Assembly: GCF_040115645.1 (NCBI RefSeq)
Contig: NC_089543.1
Span: forward strand, 1,674,001-1,738,000
From: Euwallacea fornicatus
Lineage: Eukaryota; Arthropoda; Insecta; Coleoptera; Curculionidae
DNA: 64,000 nt
Direction: 5' to 3'
Shown here: positions 12,285 to 24,950 of the stretch, piece by piece
Numbering within the stretch: position 1 is the first letter of the stretch
Layout of the letters: every line of letters begins with the position of its first letter
The notes under the pieces: model-generated
What the model saw: only the letters and a program-made list of their open reading frames with translations
Databases searched by the model: none
Told to the model about the DNA's origin: nothing
Made by a program: the position numbers and the translations under genes

Positions 12285-15200
12285 ACTATCAAATAACGAT
12301 AAAAATTGAACAACATTGGGAAACGATATCTTACTCGGTTATTATTTTTGGGTAGTTACAGGTGTCTGTCAAGTTCGGTGGATTACAGAGTGACTGTGTT
12401 ACTTTACAGCTTAGGCATTAAAAGTGTCGCTTTATCGTCTATTTAAAGCGGTTAAAAAGTCAGTTTTTTTCCAATAGAAAAAAAAATCTATTCGTTGCTG
12501 TAATGTTTGAACATAGTTTTCCTGCAAAATTAACAGTCTTTGTGCTTTAGTTAGTTTTGGGTCCGAGGAGGCTAGAATGGAACGAATACTGTGTAAATAT
12601 TTAGTAGAAACATGGGCGAAACCAGCCGCTAAGATAACTGTTATAACCTCATGGCTGCGCATTCTGGCAATCGGCTTGTTACTAACAAACCTATTGTGAA
12701 GGAATGCTTCCCGCCGCATTTAAGATAATATTCCTTACTATCCGCTTTATATATTCCAGCTAGATATCTGTATCTGCCGAACAGTTTAAAATCAATGCTT
12801 AATACCGGTTCGTTATTACAATCACAATAACAACTGCTCCGATTTCCTGGGGAGTTTAATGAATAAACTTGTAACTCCGTTGCTTGCTCTTATTTTTCCC
12901 AAGATGGGAGGTTTAGCAAGGGATCGGCTCCAATTATACTGAATCTCAAGTAGGTAGAGAACATATTTATTATTACCTTCCTATAAATTCAGCAATCTAA
13001 TAAATATTAAAGCCTTATTTCCTATTTTGGATATTTCCCCCTTTTCTCTGGCAATTCCTTCCGACTTCTTGACTTCCAACTAGCGACATCCCCATGCTGT
13101 TATCCATTGTATCAGAAAGAGTGGAATTACATTTATGTTTTATTTGTCCCCAAAGGGATTTTTTTAACCAGGGAAATATATAATCTCATATGCACTTCCC
13201 CTGAAATATAAGAGCTGTGTGACAGTTCACATATACCATTTTTAAACTATGAATTTATCATGTGTTGTCCACTTTTTAGCTTTCACAAGAAGGTGAGCTA
13301 TGATATATTGTATGTCATCTTGTAACGTTTAAGTCGGCTTGATTTAAACGTCAGAAGATGACGAAAAGCAAGAATTTTACTTGGCAACTATACAAATTAG
13401 GAATCAGCTCAACAAGGTTGGTTATGCATTCAAGCCGACTCAAATATGGCCTGGCACTCCTGACATGGAAAGATCTGCATTATGTATTCCCTAAATCCAG
13501 AAGCCACATGCCTGGGTATACACACACCTAATATAAAGAGATTTATCTAAACTAAAAGAAATGTGACAATATTTTTCATGAATATATTCAAACTTTTCCC
13601 TTATATAGACTTTAATGGCTTTGTCGGTTATTTGTTTTAAGTGTCCTTTCCTTGCATTTTAATGGTTTAACGCATAAATTTAAGACTAAATGGGTTGTTT
13701 GAAAATTTCGGGTATGAAGTCTGAAAAGGAAGAAAGCTCTCCCCGTATAAATATGTTATAAAGAGCTGATGAAAGAAGTGTCGGTTTATAATTCTAAGGG
13801 CGGCTTAGTAACCCTTCAAGCTAACTACTTGTTATGCATTACGTTACATTCATTTTGCGTTCGTTACTAAAAGCATTTGGATTTTTCACCCCCGACGCGA
13901 GAGAAGACGAGTAGTCATATCCCGTACATAAAATAACTCTAAAATTTGTAACAAATTGTCGAGGATTTTTCAGGAAGATGAGGCACGGCAGGGCAAAAAT
14001 TTAATAATGATCGATGTCTAGTTGCATAACAAACTCTATGGCATTAAATTGTTTGACATTATGGAATTATCGAGGCATTTTCAACGAGTTTATTACATCT
14101 CATTTAAATTTCGGGAATTTGCATAATGTAAAAATGTGAATCGGGTTTAACGTTTGAATTTATATTCATCAAAAATCGTGAGCCGCATGGCAATACTGAC
14201 CTTAATCACCCTAGTATTTCTATATGGTCCATATAAAATCCCATTCAAAACGTTAAATAATAACATCAGGTTAATTATTAATTTTATATAGTCAATTTAA
14301 ACAGTTTCTGCAAATGCCGCTAAACAAAAATGATATATTTCGGGATTATGTTAAATCATCAATAATTTAATTTTTCGTATAAATACGCATATCGGAAATT
14401 TAATTTCTTTTCAAACAATTTAATTGCAAACATGGATGGCTGATTTAATTTATTATATGTATATGAATGACTACTTTGTAGGGATTAACACGTATTAAAA
14501 GCTTTTTGACCTTGTGGTTGTTTTGATGAAATCGTCAGTTTCGTATATAATGTGTCATTTTAAAAAGGTGTCGTTAGATTTAGACCAAAAGCACGTCAAT
14601 TGAGATAGATATATAGAATATCTTGGTTGTTAAAGTTCAATAGGAAATATGCATTTGAGAATAGTGTGATATATCAACTAAATTCTTAAAATCCTGCATT
14701 TCCGATATACAGAGTGTTGAAGTTTCAGATTTACCTTTATTTCACATTGCAGTTCATTCCGTTTTCATGACATAAGTCGATATTTTGTAAAGAATGTATC
14801 GAAAAAATTCAGAGATGCAGAAGTTTGCAGGTGAAATATGTTAAATTAAAAAAAAAACAATTCAGTGCCCAACTTAATTCTGGCACGTGTGCAGTAAGTA
14901 CAATTAGTTTTAAAACAATCTTAACCAGGAATTTTTGATTTACTCATTACCTCCGTGACTACTATACACAATTTGTTGCTGCAGTTCGCTGTGCGGAACA
15001 GCTTTGATTTTTGACTTGCCACACTTTCGTACCCTTTCAAATCATACAAATGTTGTGGCGTTTATTGTATGTCTTAGTTCTAATGAGTTTTTCAAATAAA
15101 ATTTTAATATTTTGTAAGCACTTTATCCTTGCCTTCGCCCCTGATTGATGGTTATATAAGGAAACAATCCAAGTATGCGAGAATCTTGTAAAATTAAAGA

Positions 15201-16613
15201 AGCATTCCAAGCTTCGGTCAACAGAAGACTAGTAGCGTACGATAAAAAAGCCCAAAATGGTAAAGGAGATCCTGGCCCAAAAAAATTTACCACCCTGAAA
15301 AATTTTACAACAAAGTGTGAATCGTAGCCACGTTGATTCTGGAGAATAGCGTACATAAAAAAAATCAACTTTGCCAGAAAATCATAGTTGTACCTGAACT
15401 AGTTAGAATTTTCTTTATAAGGAAAATCAATGGAGATGATCCTTTTTAAAATGATATTTTAAAAATTTAGCTTTTTCAGTGGTGTCACTCCTATTCATAT
15501 TTAACAAAAAAAAATAAATAAAGTGAACATTAAAATTAAAACGTGACATTCTTCTGACAAAAACCGAAAAAGTAAGTCACCGATAAGCTGTCTTTAATAT
15601 TGCCCCGCAAGGAAATATGAGATGTCAACATCCGTATTGACTCTTGATCTTTTCAGGGTTCGCTTTAAGCAAATATTCTTGAAGCACTTTAAAAAACACT
15701 GACTTATGTAAAAAAAATAGTGTATCTAACAACTCTTGTACATATTTATATTCATGTATTTTCGCACGTTTCCCGGGACGTAAACACACAGCTGATTTGC
15801 AACTTCTCTACGTAGCACTTCGGCTTCCAGACATGTTTTTTGATCTTATGATATACGGACATATCAACGAAGAGCAGAAATCAAAACACAGCATGGACGA
15901 GAATTCGGAATGTTATATAAGAAACACTGGATATGCATGAATAAAATGAGCATTTTTGTGTTGCTTATTTCAGAAGATTATTTCAAGAAAACATTTTCTT
16001 AGGTAACGACACTAATGAAATAACCTTATAGGGGGATTGTTGTTTCTACGCAGTCCCCTGCTGGCCCCAAAACAAAATCAGGGTCGAAAATATCCTAATT
16101 CGGCACGGACTTTGGTTAATTAATAAAGTTATGCAAACATATCCCGTAATATCCTAAACTAACAGGATTGACAGTTTTCAAATGGATTCCTGAAGCTTCC
16201 AGCAAAAGTGGAGATATCTCCTGCCATAGATAAGTTAAAATATAGCCCTACTTTGAGGTGAAATGTGGGGAGGGTTTTTGTTCATGATTTAAATATACCG
16301 AAAAAAATATTACGATTGCGTATGGGCCAAAACTTTAGTTTTAACATTCAACTAATATAAGTAATGTTTGCTAAAAACTTATTTAAAACATCTAGAATCA
16401 TCCGGCTCTAATAATTTATATAATGGTATATCATCATTTTTTAACATGTCATTTAACATGTAAAGCCACGTACAGACATGCAACAGAACCCAGTTCCGTA
16501 GCACCAACCCGCAACAAGGTACCAAGTACTCAATTCCAGCACTTCTCTACATACCTGGATGAATCTCTGTAACATAGTCGCGATTTAGGTTTCATACACT
16601 TGATGGAACTATA
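12285..16613. other. Non-coding stretch
   Basis: No recognisable gene or complete element. A 50-residue hydrophilic frame at 15175-15327 is listed separately. A tacagagtgttgaag motif near 14708 resembles a mariner end, but no partner was found. Confidence 0.5.
15175..15327 (+). other. Small open frame of unknown nature (50 codons)
   Basis: An ATG-initiated frame of 50 residues ends at TAG 15325-15327. Its composition is rich in Lys, Arg, Ala, Thr and Gly, with segments such as KEAFQASVNRRLVAYDKK and KGDPGPKKFTTL. That is unlike the Phe/Ile/Tyr-rich frames that AT-rich DNA usually gives. I do not recognise a family. It could be a fragment of a transposon-encoded DNA-binding protein, a real small exon or chance. 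It is not flanked by convincing splice sites in a way I can defend. Confidence 0.25.
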
Positions 16614-16930
16614 CCGGGTGGTCCATTTAACCTGATAAATCCAAATATCTCAAAAATTACGCATCGGATTGAGAAAAGTTCGAAATGAAATTTCTGTGTT
16701 TCGAAGGGATCTATTCAATGACACCAAACACAACCCCCTAACTCTACCACCCTGAGGTGGAACGAGAGTAACTTTAAAATCTTAAATGGCAACCCCCATT
16801 TTTTTATTGTGGATTCGAATTCTACGACGGAAATACGTGGGGTTTTTCTAAAACTTTTTTTCAGTTCGTCACAGATAGCGAATTGATTCCGGAAGAAAGT
16901 ATCATATCTTTTGTTTGTTCATTTTTACCA
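16614..16930 (+). repeat. Left terminal inverted repeat of the 16.6-kb mariner-like element
   Basis: Pairs with 18180-18507. The outer 20 bp and several inner blocks are nearly identical, while the middle carries substitutions and gaps, showing age. Confidence 0.8.
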
Positions 16931-16974
16931 TGAATACATTATTTAATGATGTAAGAATTGATATTATTTTTGCG

Positions 16975-18003
16975 TAAGGGGCATTTTTGGATTATGACAT
17001 TCCTTTCGAAACTTATAGGAATTGTTTTGCTAATAGAGGAATGCTATCCCTTTCCACCTTTTACCGCATTGTATGTTTGTTTAAAAAGAAACTAGTTGCG
17101 TTAAACCTCCACGAAAAACAGCGTTCAAAAATATTGACTCATGAAAACAACGAAATACTTTTTTAGGAGCTGTGAATGTAAATCCACATGTAAGTACGAG
17201 AAGATTATCATTAGAGTCAGGGATATCGCTAGAAAGTGTATTCAGAATTCTTCACAATTTTAAATATCATCCTTACCGCACTTCGTTATACAAAGAACTG
17301 AACCAAAATGATATCTATCTTTATATGCAATTTTGTGAATGAGCATTGCAAAAAATTAACGAAAATAAGTTTTTTTTTCATTTGTTTTCTTTACGAATGT
17401 AGCCAGCTTCTCAAATCATGAACAAGTAAATTTAAGCAGTTTGCGCTACTAGTCTACCGAAAAACTAGACTGAACATTATAAGTCGCTAATCTACGGCCA
17501 TGGTCTGTAAATCTTTTATGTAGGATACTTGGTTATACAATAATTAGTCAATATTCATTAATGGTTCATTGAATGGCATAAAGTATAAAAATTTCTTGAA
17601 TAAACATTTGCCATTATTTTTGGAAGATATTAATTTGGAAACTTGTCATTCTGTGTAGTTACACGATGCAGCACGAAGGATTGCCCAGCTCATTGGGCCT
17701 TAGCTTCCCGAGAAACATTACATCGTGAACATCTCAATCCATGGATTGGACGTGGAGGATCTATTCGTTGGCCAGCACGATCGCCTGATCTTGTTCAACT
17801 TGACTTTTTCTTATGAGATCATCTCAAAGAAGAAGTGTATTAAACAGTAACCACAACGCCTGAAAACACGACAGAAAGAATTGGGAATGCTTGTGTCCCT
17901 ATTTTTCCCGGAGTTTTAGTGTCCATTTGGCGCGCATTGCAGGCGCGCTTGAGAAAACGTATTGATGAATGTGGTGGACATTTTAAATATTTGCTTCATC
18001 GTT
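16975..18003 (+). pseudogene. Mariner-like transposase, degraded
   Basis: Joined across frame changes, the N-terminal half shows GAVNVNPHVSTRRLSLESGI and ESVFRILHNFKYHPYR (about 17172-17283), a helix-turn-helix segment typical of insect mariner-like transposases. The C-terminal half shows PAHWALASRETL, NPWIGRGGSIRWPARSPDLV and LDFFL followed by a stop where Trp is usual (about 17681-17815). It then shows HLKEEVY and a final block LRKRIDECGGHFKYLLHR ending at TAA 18003-18005. The aspartate of the QQDG block reads differently because of a frameshift. Several stops rule out activity. It lies between the long inverted repeats. Confidence 0.85.
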
Positions 18004-18179
18004 AATTTAATGTTTGATTTGTTGTGTTGATTGGCATGAAAATTGAAGTTAAAAGTTTATTTATATCCTTAATAATAAGTAAAATGAAATTTATTTTTTA
18101 TAGATGATTTTCTTTCCTTAAACCTAGTCCACTTGACGTTCTTAAACTCTATCGAATGTGCCAAAAAAAGATTAGTTTC

Positions 18180-18507
18180 CATTTAAAAAATAAAAGATAC
18201 GAGACTTTCTTCCGGAATCAGGATAAAACTTTTCTCACGATAGCACCATCTGTCGCAAATCCAAAAAAAGTTTCAAAAAAATTCCACGTAACTTTCGTCG
18301 TAGAATCCGAATCTTCAAAAAAATGGGGGTTGTCATTTAAGATTTCAAAGTTACGCCTGTCCCACCCCCAGGTGTAAGGTTGAAGAGTTGTGTTTAGTAG
18401 CATTAAATGGGTCCCTTCGCGGCAAACAAATCTCATTCGGAACTGTTTTCAGTCCGATGCGTAATTTTCGAAATATTCCAATTTGTCAGGTTAAATGGAC
18501 CACCCGA
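18180..18507 (-). repeat. Right terminal inverted repeat of the 16.6-kb mariner-like element
   Basis: Inverted partner of 16614-16930. The apparent open frames on both strands here (for example 18156-18377) are by-products of the repeat and do not look like genes. Confidence 0.8.
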
Positions 18508-20928
18508 TATTATGTTCAGCTGAAATTTGAAAAGCTGCAGTAGAATTTCGAAATTTTTCGAAGTGTCATTTTCAATCTAATCGCCTGTTATTGGACTTTA
18601 TGTCGTATCGGGACACCTCATATGAGATTTTGGAGAAGCTGGGAAAAGCAGTTTGTTAAACTTTTTCATTACATTGCATGTATGTACATATAAATACTCT
18701 TATTTGATAAAAGCTTTTCCTACTTTACGTGTTTTCATATAAATCATGCATTCATATTCCAAAAAGTACACGTCTGATATCTAATTCTAGACCTGCATGT
18801 ATATTAAAATCACATTGACAGAGATTTATGCAACGCAGACCAAATTCTGGTCGAACTTAAAATACAATTTCAAGTTGAAGGCACTTTCGTTAGCACAAGA
18901 ATGCTATTGCGCTGACACTGCCAGCAAATTGACATGCATTCTGCAATATTCCTCTAATTCCGGATTTCGGACGGCGAATCCACAAGTTTCTCTTATTTCG
19001 TTGGGGGAATAAGGAGGGCATTAAATTTATTTCAATATAAGGCATCTTCTAGTGTCCCTTGCCGGAGTACATGTCAAGCGGCATTTATTCGACCAGAGAT
19101 AGAGTTTTAACGAGTTTTAAAACGCAAAAATAATTGTAAAGTACCATTATTATAATATTTAATTATGTACGAGGTTCTAGAATGAAAGTAATCAAGATTC
19201 AATTTTCTTTAATAGTTTAAAAAGTAATTTCCGTAACTAAAGTGTTACTGGCCTTTCGAGTAAAGGGAAATGGACACTATCAGAGAAACGAGAATTTATT
19301 TCAAATAGCTGTGGCCGGAGAATATTCTATAAGACGACTCTTTTCTAGCTTTGTCTCTTCGCAAAAAGCGTTCAGAACTATTGGATATCTAATTTGTATA
19401 TATTTAATCCCTGAATGAAAACCGTTAATGCTGCAAATAAACCGGGAGCTCGGGCTTTAAGTCGGAACAATGTTTTAGGGTTAGCGGCGTCTGCTTGTTG
19501 AAAGATGGGGCCAATAGACCGAAGCCGTAAGACCAAAACCTATAAATTCAATTGCATTACGATGAAATCTTTTGCGAAGCTAATCTTGGGTGAAGCTCTG
19601 GAAAAGAGATGGGGAGGTTGATGCAAAATATTTGCAGAAAGTAAGTAGCATTTAATAAACGTGAGAGTGGTCGCGCTGAAGGTCCCTAAGAGACTTGACT
19701 AAGAGATAATGGGCGAAGCGGCTTGTCGACGGCACTTTAGAAGTGGTTGAATTAACCCGTAACATGAATTGCACAAGTCCCTCGGTGGTAAAACGCACTG
19801 TTAGCATGAGCAGACGTTTTATCACTGGGCTGACTCCCCCAGCAGCTCGCAGCCAATAAAGCGCGACTCGGCGCTCGTTCATTTCATTCGATTCATATTC
19901 CGGGCCGATGTTCAATTTACATGTTATCGATATTTTTATACTCGTTATGAAATCGTTTTACAATCAGCCACCTTCATATACGCATTGCCCGCGGTTGAGG
20001 TGCTGTTACGGCAACCGGAATCGTAGTTCCTCACCCAGAAGAAATCTTGCGGCCGGTTAATTCGCTTCGCTTCTGAATTTTTGCCGCGTTTATTTGCATT
20101 CACACACCTCCGGCAATTTTTGCTTAATAAAATGCTACACCACGTGTTCTTTTTTCACTTCGGCTGGTACGAAACCTTATCAAATCATATGGCTTCACAT
20201 CTAATTGGAAATCCTTCTTGAGATTCAAACAATGTCTCTCTTCTCCCAATTTTTAATGACTCCTAATAGTCACTTCTACGTTTTTTTTCCAGTCATGTTT
20301 CTTCTGGTATTACTCCAACACGTACAATTTGACATGAAGAATTTCGTAGCATATTTTTATAACATAGAATTGACTATTCCGTATAAAAATAGACGGGACG
20401 TTTTGTGAATTACAGTTGGCAGCAGGATATACCGTGTGTGTCCAAGATAAGGACGTTCACATGTTCAATTCAGACTTAGCTAAATAGGACAAAAGTTACA
20501 TATTCAAAAGGGCAGTTTCACGCTGCGAACAGATCTAAAACTGATCAAAATATTTCAAAAGTTTTTGAGATTGATTCTCCTGAAAATGCAATCGGCTTAT
20601 TTAGTACTGACTTATTTTACTATATCGTATTGTAACGGATTCGACGATTTATTAAAACATTGTAATATCCGTCGCTGTCGTACTTATTTTCTCTCACGTC
20701 TCTAAGAAAATCCAGGAATAGGCAACTGATTATGATGCCGACTGGATGCCGGCACGTGATGGGAGGCTTTCAAGCGTTGTTCTTCTTCCGTTTCATCTTT
20801 CACTAAATACTAATTTCACGTTTTTATTAAAAAAAATCTGACCTTTGGAATAGAGTACAAGAATAAATACGCAGAATAAATCTTCCCAGAACTCTATAGT
20901 ATAAATCTTGGATGATATAAATGAAACA
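18508..20928. other. Non-coding stretch
   Basis: I see no gene or element. A slightly more GC-rich patch at about 19660-20080 has no recognisable content. Confidence 0.5.
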
Positions 20929-21204
20929 CAGGGTGTCTCAAAATAAAAACAGGCGCAGCTATAACTCAATTGCATTTTGACGAACTAGGAACTAAATAAA
21001 ATGATATTTTTCAGGCTACTAAGTAATGCTAAAGTCGATTATTTTAACTCAAGTTCTTCTGCTTCGGGTGTCAACTTCATAATTTCAAATAGAACTCTGT
21101 ATTCTTTTTTACATTTTTTGAGAGAAAATATTTTTCTGAATTTAATGATGTATGGCAAGTTAACGTTCAAACAATTTTTTACTGAAAACAAATTTCAAAT
21201 TTAA
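20929..21204 (+). repeat. Left long terminal inverted repeat
   Basis: Pairs with 21628-21910 with clear but imperfect similarity over its whole length. Confidence 0.75.
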
Positions 21205-21627
21205 ACAATATGTATTATATAGCTGATTATATTTTAAATTTGGACGTTATGAGTTATGTAACCATCAGTATTGTCATGGGGCCATCTGCGTTATTCTGTG
21301 ATCATGTGCATTTCATTCCATCTCATCCCATTGTATCATCTTGTACAAAGACGCCTGGCGCCATGCAAAAGTGGCGCCCATATGATACCCAGCGAGAAAG
21401 GACAAGACAAACCTGTCCGTAACTATTGGAACCACATCACTCTTCCATATAATTTTCTGTGTGCAGTTAAGCTACAAGTGTGATTATTGTAAATTTGTTC
21501 TTTAGTGCAATAAAAAATGTGATTAGTGTTGTTATTGGCGGCAATCATCAAATGTCAATTTTAATAAACACGTTGCTAAATGCAGAAGAAACATCCTATT
21601 TATAATATTCAAGTGAATGTTGAGTAG
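21205..21627. other. Core of the long-inverted-repeat element, content unknown
   Basis: This core lacks any transposase motif and is visibly more GC-rich in its middle than the arms. It contains two copies of TGGCGCC 16 bp apart (21356-21362 and 21372-21378) and an AATAAA-type signal near 21511. It could be acquired sequence. I do not recognise it. Confidence 0.4.
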
Positions 21628-21910
21628 TCAAAGAAATATAATTTTTAAATTTTTTCGCTTTAAAAATTGTTTTAACATTAGCTTGTTATACGTCATCGGG
21701 TTCAGAAAAATACTTTCTATCAACAAATGTAAAAAAAATGGAGTTCTGTTTGAAATTCTGAAATTGACCCAAGGAGCAGAAAGGTTAAAATAAAAAAAAA
21801 ACTTTGACTTTAGTAGACGGAAAAATATTATTTTATTTGGTTCGTAATTCATCACAATCCGTTTAAAAATAACTGAGTCATACCTTCGCCTACTTTTTTG
21901 AGACATCCTG
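21628..21910 (-). repeat. Right long terminal inverted repeat
   Basis: Inverted partner of 20929-21204. The 95-codon minus-strand frame here is a by-product of the repeat. Confidence 0.75.
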
Positions 21911-24843
21911 TACAAAAAACGACAAAATAATTGATCTTATTTAATGAATATTAACACATACATAAAATGTAAATTTAAAACATAATTCATTTTTTAATAG
22001 TGAAATCTCCATTGCAAAATGTACCAATCAATAAATGGGACAAAAAATATCTCTCCGCAGTACTTGATGTAAAGCAGATATATCTCGGATGCACAAATAT
22101 GAATTTTATCGTACAAAATCAATGGTTGATTCTTTCTACAAAAAAAAACGCCCGATCTCGTGCTCGTTTCCATCGTTTACCTGCGAAAGCTCGTTAGATC
22201 ATCAGCTTATTTCAACAATGCCCAAAGAAATCGAGTTAAATTGTAAATGATACGTTTGTTTGATAGACCGGTATGGAATATCGCAAATGGATGTAAAACG
22301 GTTTAACCGATTTACAGAAACACATTATCAATAACGGAGTATAATTAACGATTTGGGACAATGTGTCGTAAGTGATATAATTTCTATTGATCAATAGGAG
22401 AGCTATTAGGAATGCTAGCAGGTGGAACGTATGTAACTGGAGGCGTTAACATGCATTGTATGGAGGCTTACTTACTATAGACGGTTTAAAAATTCAATGA
22501 GTTAAATCCTAATTACAGAGTAACTTCTTCTGAAGAATTCAAGAAGCGAGAGGTAAAGTATAGCAAATAATTAAGGTTTTAAAATTTAAATACCGAGGGT
22601 GAAGTTCTGGTTTATGTTAGGCACGTATTCGAAACTGAAACCTTTATTTTAACAGGGCGCAAGGGGAAGTAAAGATTTAACCTCCACGGAATTTCTTTAA
22701 TCCCTTCTTACATTTACGTCTCTCATCCCTAATTATCACACTTAGGTTTTTGTTCGGAAACAAATCCGCAAAGTCTCGCCTGGGATCAAAGGAAAACAGA
22801 AATTTCACTCGAAATTGTAGGGTCCGCTTTACCCGTGCTTTATTTTTATTAAATTTGGTCCCATCAATTAAGTTTATTTAATTTCACGTCTGCGGAATAT
22901 CCAGGCCTTTATGTTAAAATCTCTTTTTTCTATCTGGAGTTGCGATAGAAATTAGAACCCTTAGCTGACTTATTATTTTCTACCCCCTTTCTGCTTCTGG
23001 CTTAATATCCTGACAGGTTAAATAAATAATAATCTCTCCGCATGGAAAATCACGATAGCTGAATGAAATCTTGTCTACGTTTTAAAATCAACGAGATGTC
23101 GGAAAGATGAAAATAAAATTAGAAACAATTAATTCGGCCTAGTCGCCCCGAAACAACGACGGGTAATATTTTCCCGCCCCTTTGTTGCAACTACTTGAAC
23201 ACAATTTACTTAGTTTCCACTAAAATGTTCGCAATTTTACTAGAGAACTATTTGTTTTAGTTCGAAAGCGAATCTCATCCATGATAAAACAAAACATTGC
23301 CTTCCTCGACTGCGTTTGGTTTATGAACTAGTGGTGTCAATTACTCCTGAAAATTTAATGTCTGGATAATCCAAAACTGAAGTGCGAATTTGCTCTATCA
23401 AAAAATAAAATAATTCAGAACACGTTTAGGAGAAATCCCGTTTTGTAAGTCTTATTTTTAACTTTTTAGCCTATTTCTGGCTTTGGAAGTCTTGAAAGTG
23501 CGCGATAAATTGACTTCGTGATTGGCACGCAATAAAATATTATTTTCCTTTGGAACAAATCGAATATTTAATTAGATACAACGGTGATTCCAGTCTGGAA
23601 AGTGTGAGTGAATGGCAAAATTACGGTTTAAACCGGATTGATTTAATTCCGTCGAAAAAAGTAGCAGCTATATAGCTTTACAAATTGAAATAGTACAATG
23701 ATCAAACAGGCTAAAGCATTGTAAACCGGCAATATTGGTGTAACTTTACTCTAGTGAATATTTTAAAACCGTCAAATACGCCGCCATTTTGCGCTCTCTG
23801 CTTGACAAATAGTCCTCGTTATATTTGACTTTGCCGTTGAATTCCAAATTTAATATGTCAAAGAGAATATGCAGTTTTAGCAGACACAGCCCTCATCGAT
23901 TTGAAATTTATTTTTTATTTTCATACAGTGCGTCGCCAATTGGTCCTACCTATGTGGGGATCCCTTCTTTTACCGTGAGAGCTGCAAAGTTGGTTAAACG
24001 GGGAAAGTTTTACATAATTTTATAAAAATCGCATACCGGTTTTAAAAATTGGAAAGGTATATGGAAAAGGAACATATTGGAACAACATCTCCCGGCAACC
24101 GAATATTTTTAATCACACGCCAATTACTTATAAACCAAATAAAAAAGTACCTACTTCAGATGAGTGGTTTTTTGTAATGTAATTGTATTTACAATAATTG
24201 AAATTACTGCCCTGCTGCTTGTTGAAAAGGTGGCGTAAAAATGTGTATGTAGTAACACTTCACATTTTCCGCAATTATGTGAAAAATTGAATTGCCACAT
24301 AAAAACTGATTGAAAACTTTTTTCAGAGGATCATAAAAATTAAAAAAAAAAATTACTTAAAAAATCATTTTTTTGCGCATTACAAAAACAGCAGAGTACT
24401 AATTTTAATGTTTCTCCTACACGAAGAACTAGCAAAAGATGTAAGACACATCCAATGCCCTAAAATAAGTAGTTTAAACGAAAAACTTATTTTTTAAAAT
24501 AATTCGCATAGGAACAGATAAGTTAAGAGGGTTAGTAGTGATTCATTGTCAGTTATTATGAAATTATTTAACTTTTCACACTTTGTATCTCGAGCAAAGC
24601 GCGCTATGGTGATAAATTGTGTTATAAATATACATTATTTTATTTTCGTTCAAGGATTGTATGATTGACGGTTTAACGTACTTTTTTTGTAACACCTTCC
24701 GTGTGTGCCAATTTTCCACGACATACTGGGAATCCATTGTAATTATTGAATTGCCTAATATTAACTTTCATCCAATACATATATCAATTTTAATAAAAAT
24801 CCTTTTTTTATTGCCTTACTAATAAATATTTCTTAATTTTCAG
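21911..24843. other. Non-coding stretch before the first visible DIP exon
   Basis: No gene or element recognised. It ends with a T-rich tract and AG directly before the exon at 24844, so at least its 3' part is intron. Confidence 0.6.
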
Positions 24844-24950
24844 TTGTAAGTGAAGAACCAGAATTCACCGATACCATCGAAAACATCACAGTGGCAGCGG
24901 GGAGAAATGTAAAATTCGCCTGCTCAGTGAAGAACTTAGGATCTTACAAA
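24844..24950 (+). CDS. DIP-family immunoglobulin receptor, exon for first half of Ig domain 1
   Basis: The exon follows tttcag and is closed by gtaagt. It enters in phase 1 (its first two bases TT complete a Val codon with a preceding G) and leaves in phase 0. It encodes 35 whole codons including SEEPEFTDTIENITVAAG, the first domain cysteine in KFACSVKNLGSYK, and an N-glycosylation site (NIT). The EPEFT...ENITV.AGR...CSVKNLGSYK pattern is the hallmark start of Ig domain 1 in insect DIPs, receptors on neurons that bind Dpr proteins to direct synaptic partner choice. Exons encoding the signal peptide must lie upstream but I could not find them. Confidence 0.93.

Larger units (their letters stand above)
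16614..18507 (+). mobile_element. Mariner-like element with long terminal inverted repeats
   Basis: The outer ends ccgggtggtccatttaacct (16614 on) and its near-perfect complement (ending 18507) are both flanked by TA. The inverted match continues inward, with substitutions and small gaps, for about 320 bp. Shared blocks include attacgcatcgga, caaccccca and gattccggaagaaagt. The repeats therefore span about 16614-16930 and 18180-18507. The interior encodes a broken mariner-like transposase in plus orientation. Total length about 1.9 kb, the size expected of a full element with long repeats. Confidence 0.88.
20929..21910. mobile_element. Non-autonomous element with long terminal inverted repeats
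   Basis: The left end cagggtgtctcaaaa (20929 on) matches the complement of the right end, caggatgtctcaaaa (ending 21910). The inverted similarity runs inward for about 275 bp on each side, to about 21204 and 21628. Both arms even give the same chance peptide pattern (SNRT, FLN, KQF) when translated outward to inward. The end sequence and the TA after the right end point to the mariner group. The interior of about 420 bp shows no transposase. A TA is not preserved on the left (CA is present). This looks like a large MITE or a foldback derivative. Confidence 0.78.

Noticed and set aside
14708..14730. tacagagtgttgaag resembling a mariner end
   Set aside because: No inverted partner was found and no transposase fragment is adjacent.
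18156..18436. Overlapping open frames on both strands
   Set aside because: They lie within the right terminal inverted repeat of the mariner-like element and have no transposase similarity.
20640..20780. TGTAACGG-type start resembling an LTR edge
   Set aside because: No second copy, primer-binding site or retroelement coding sequence nearby.
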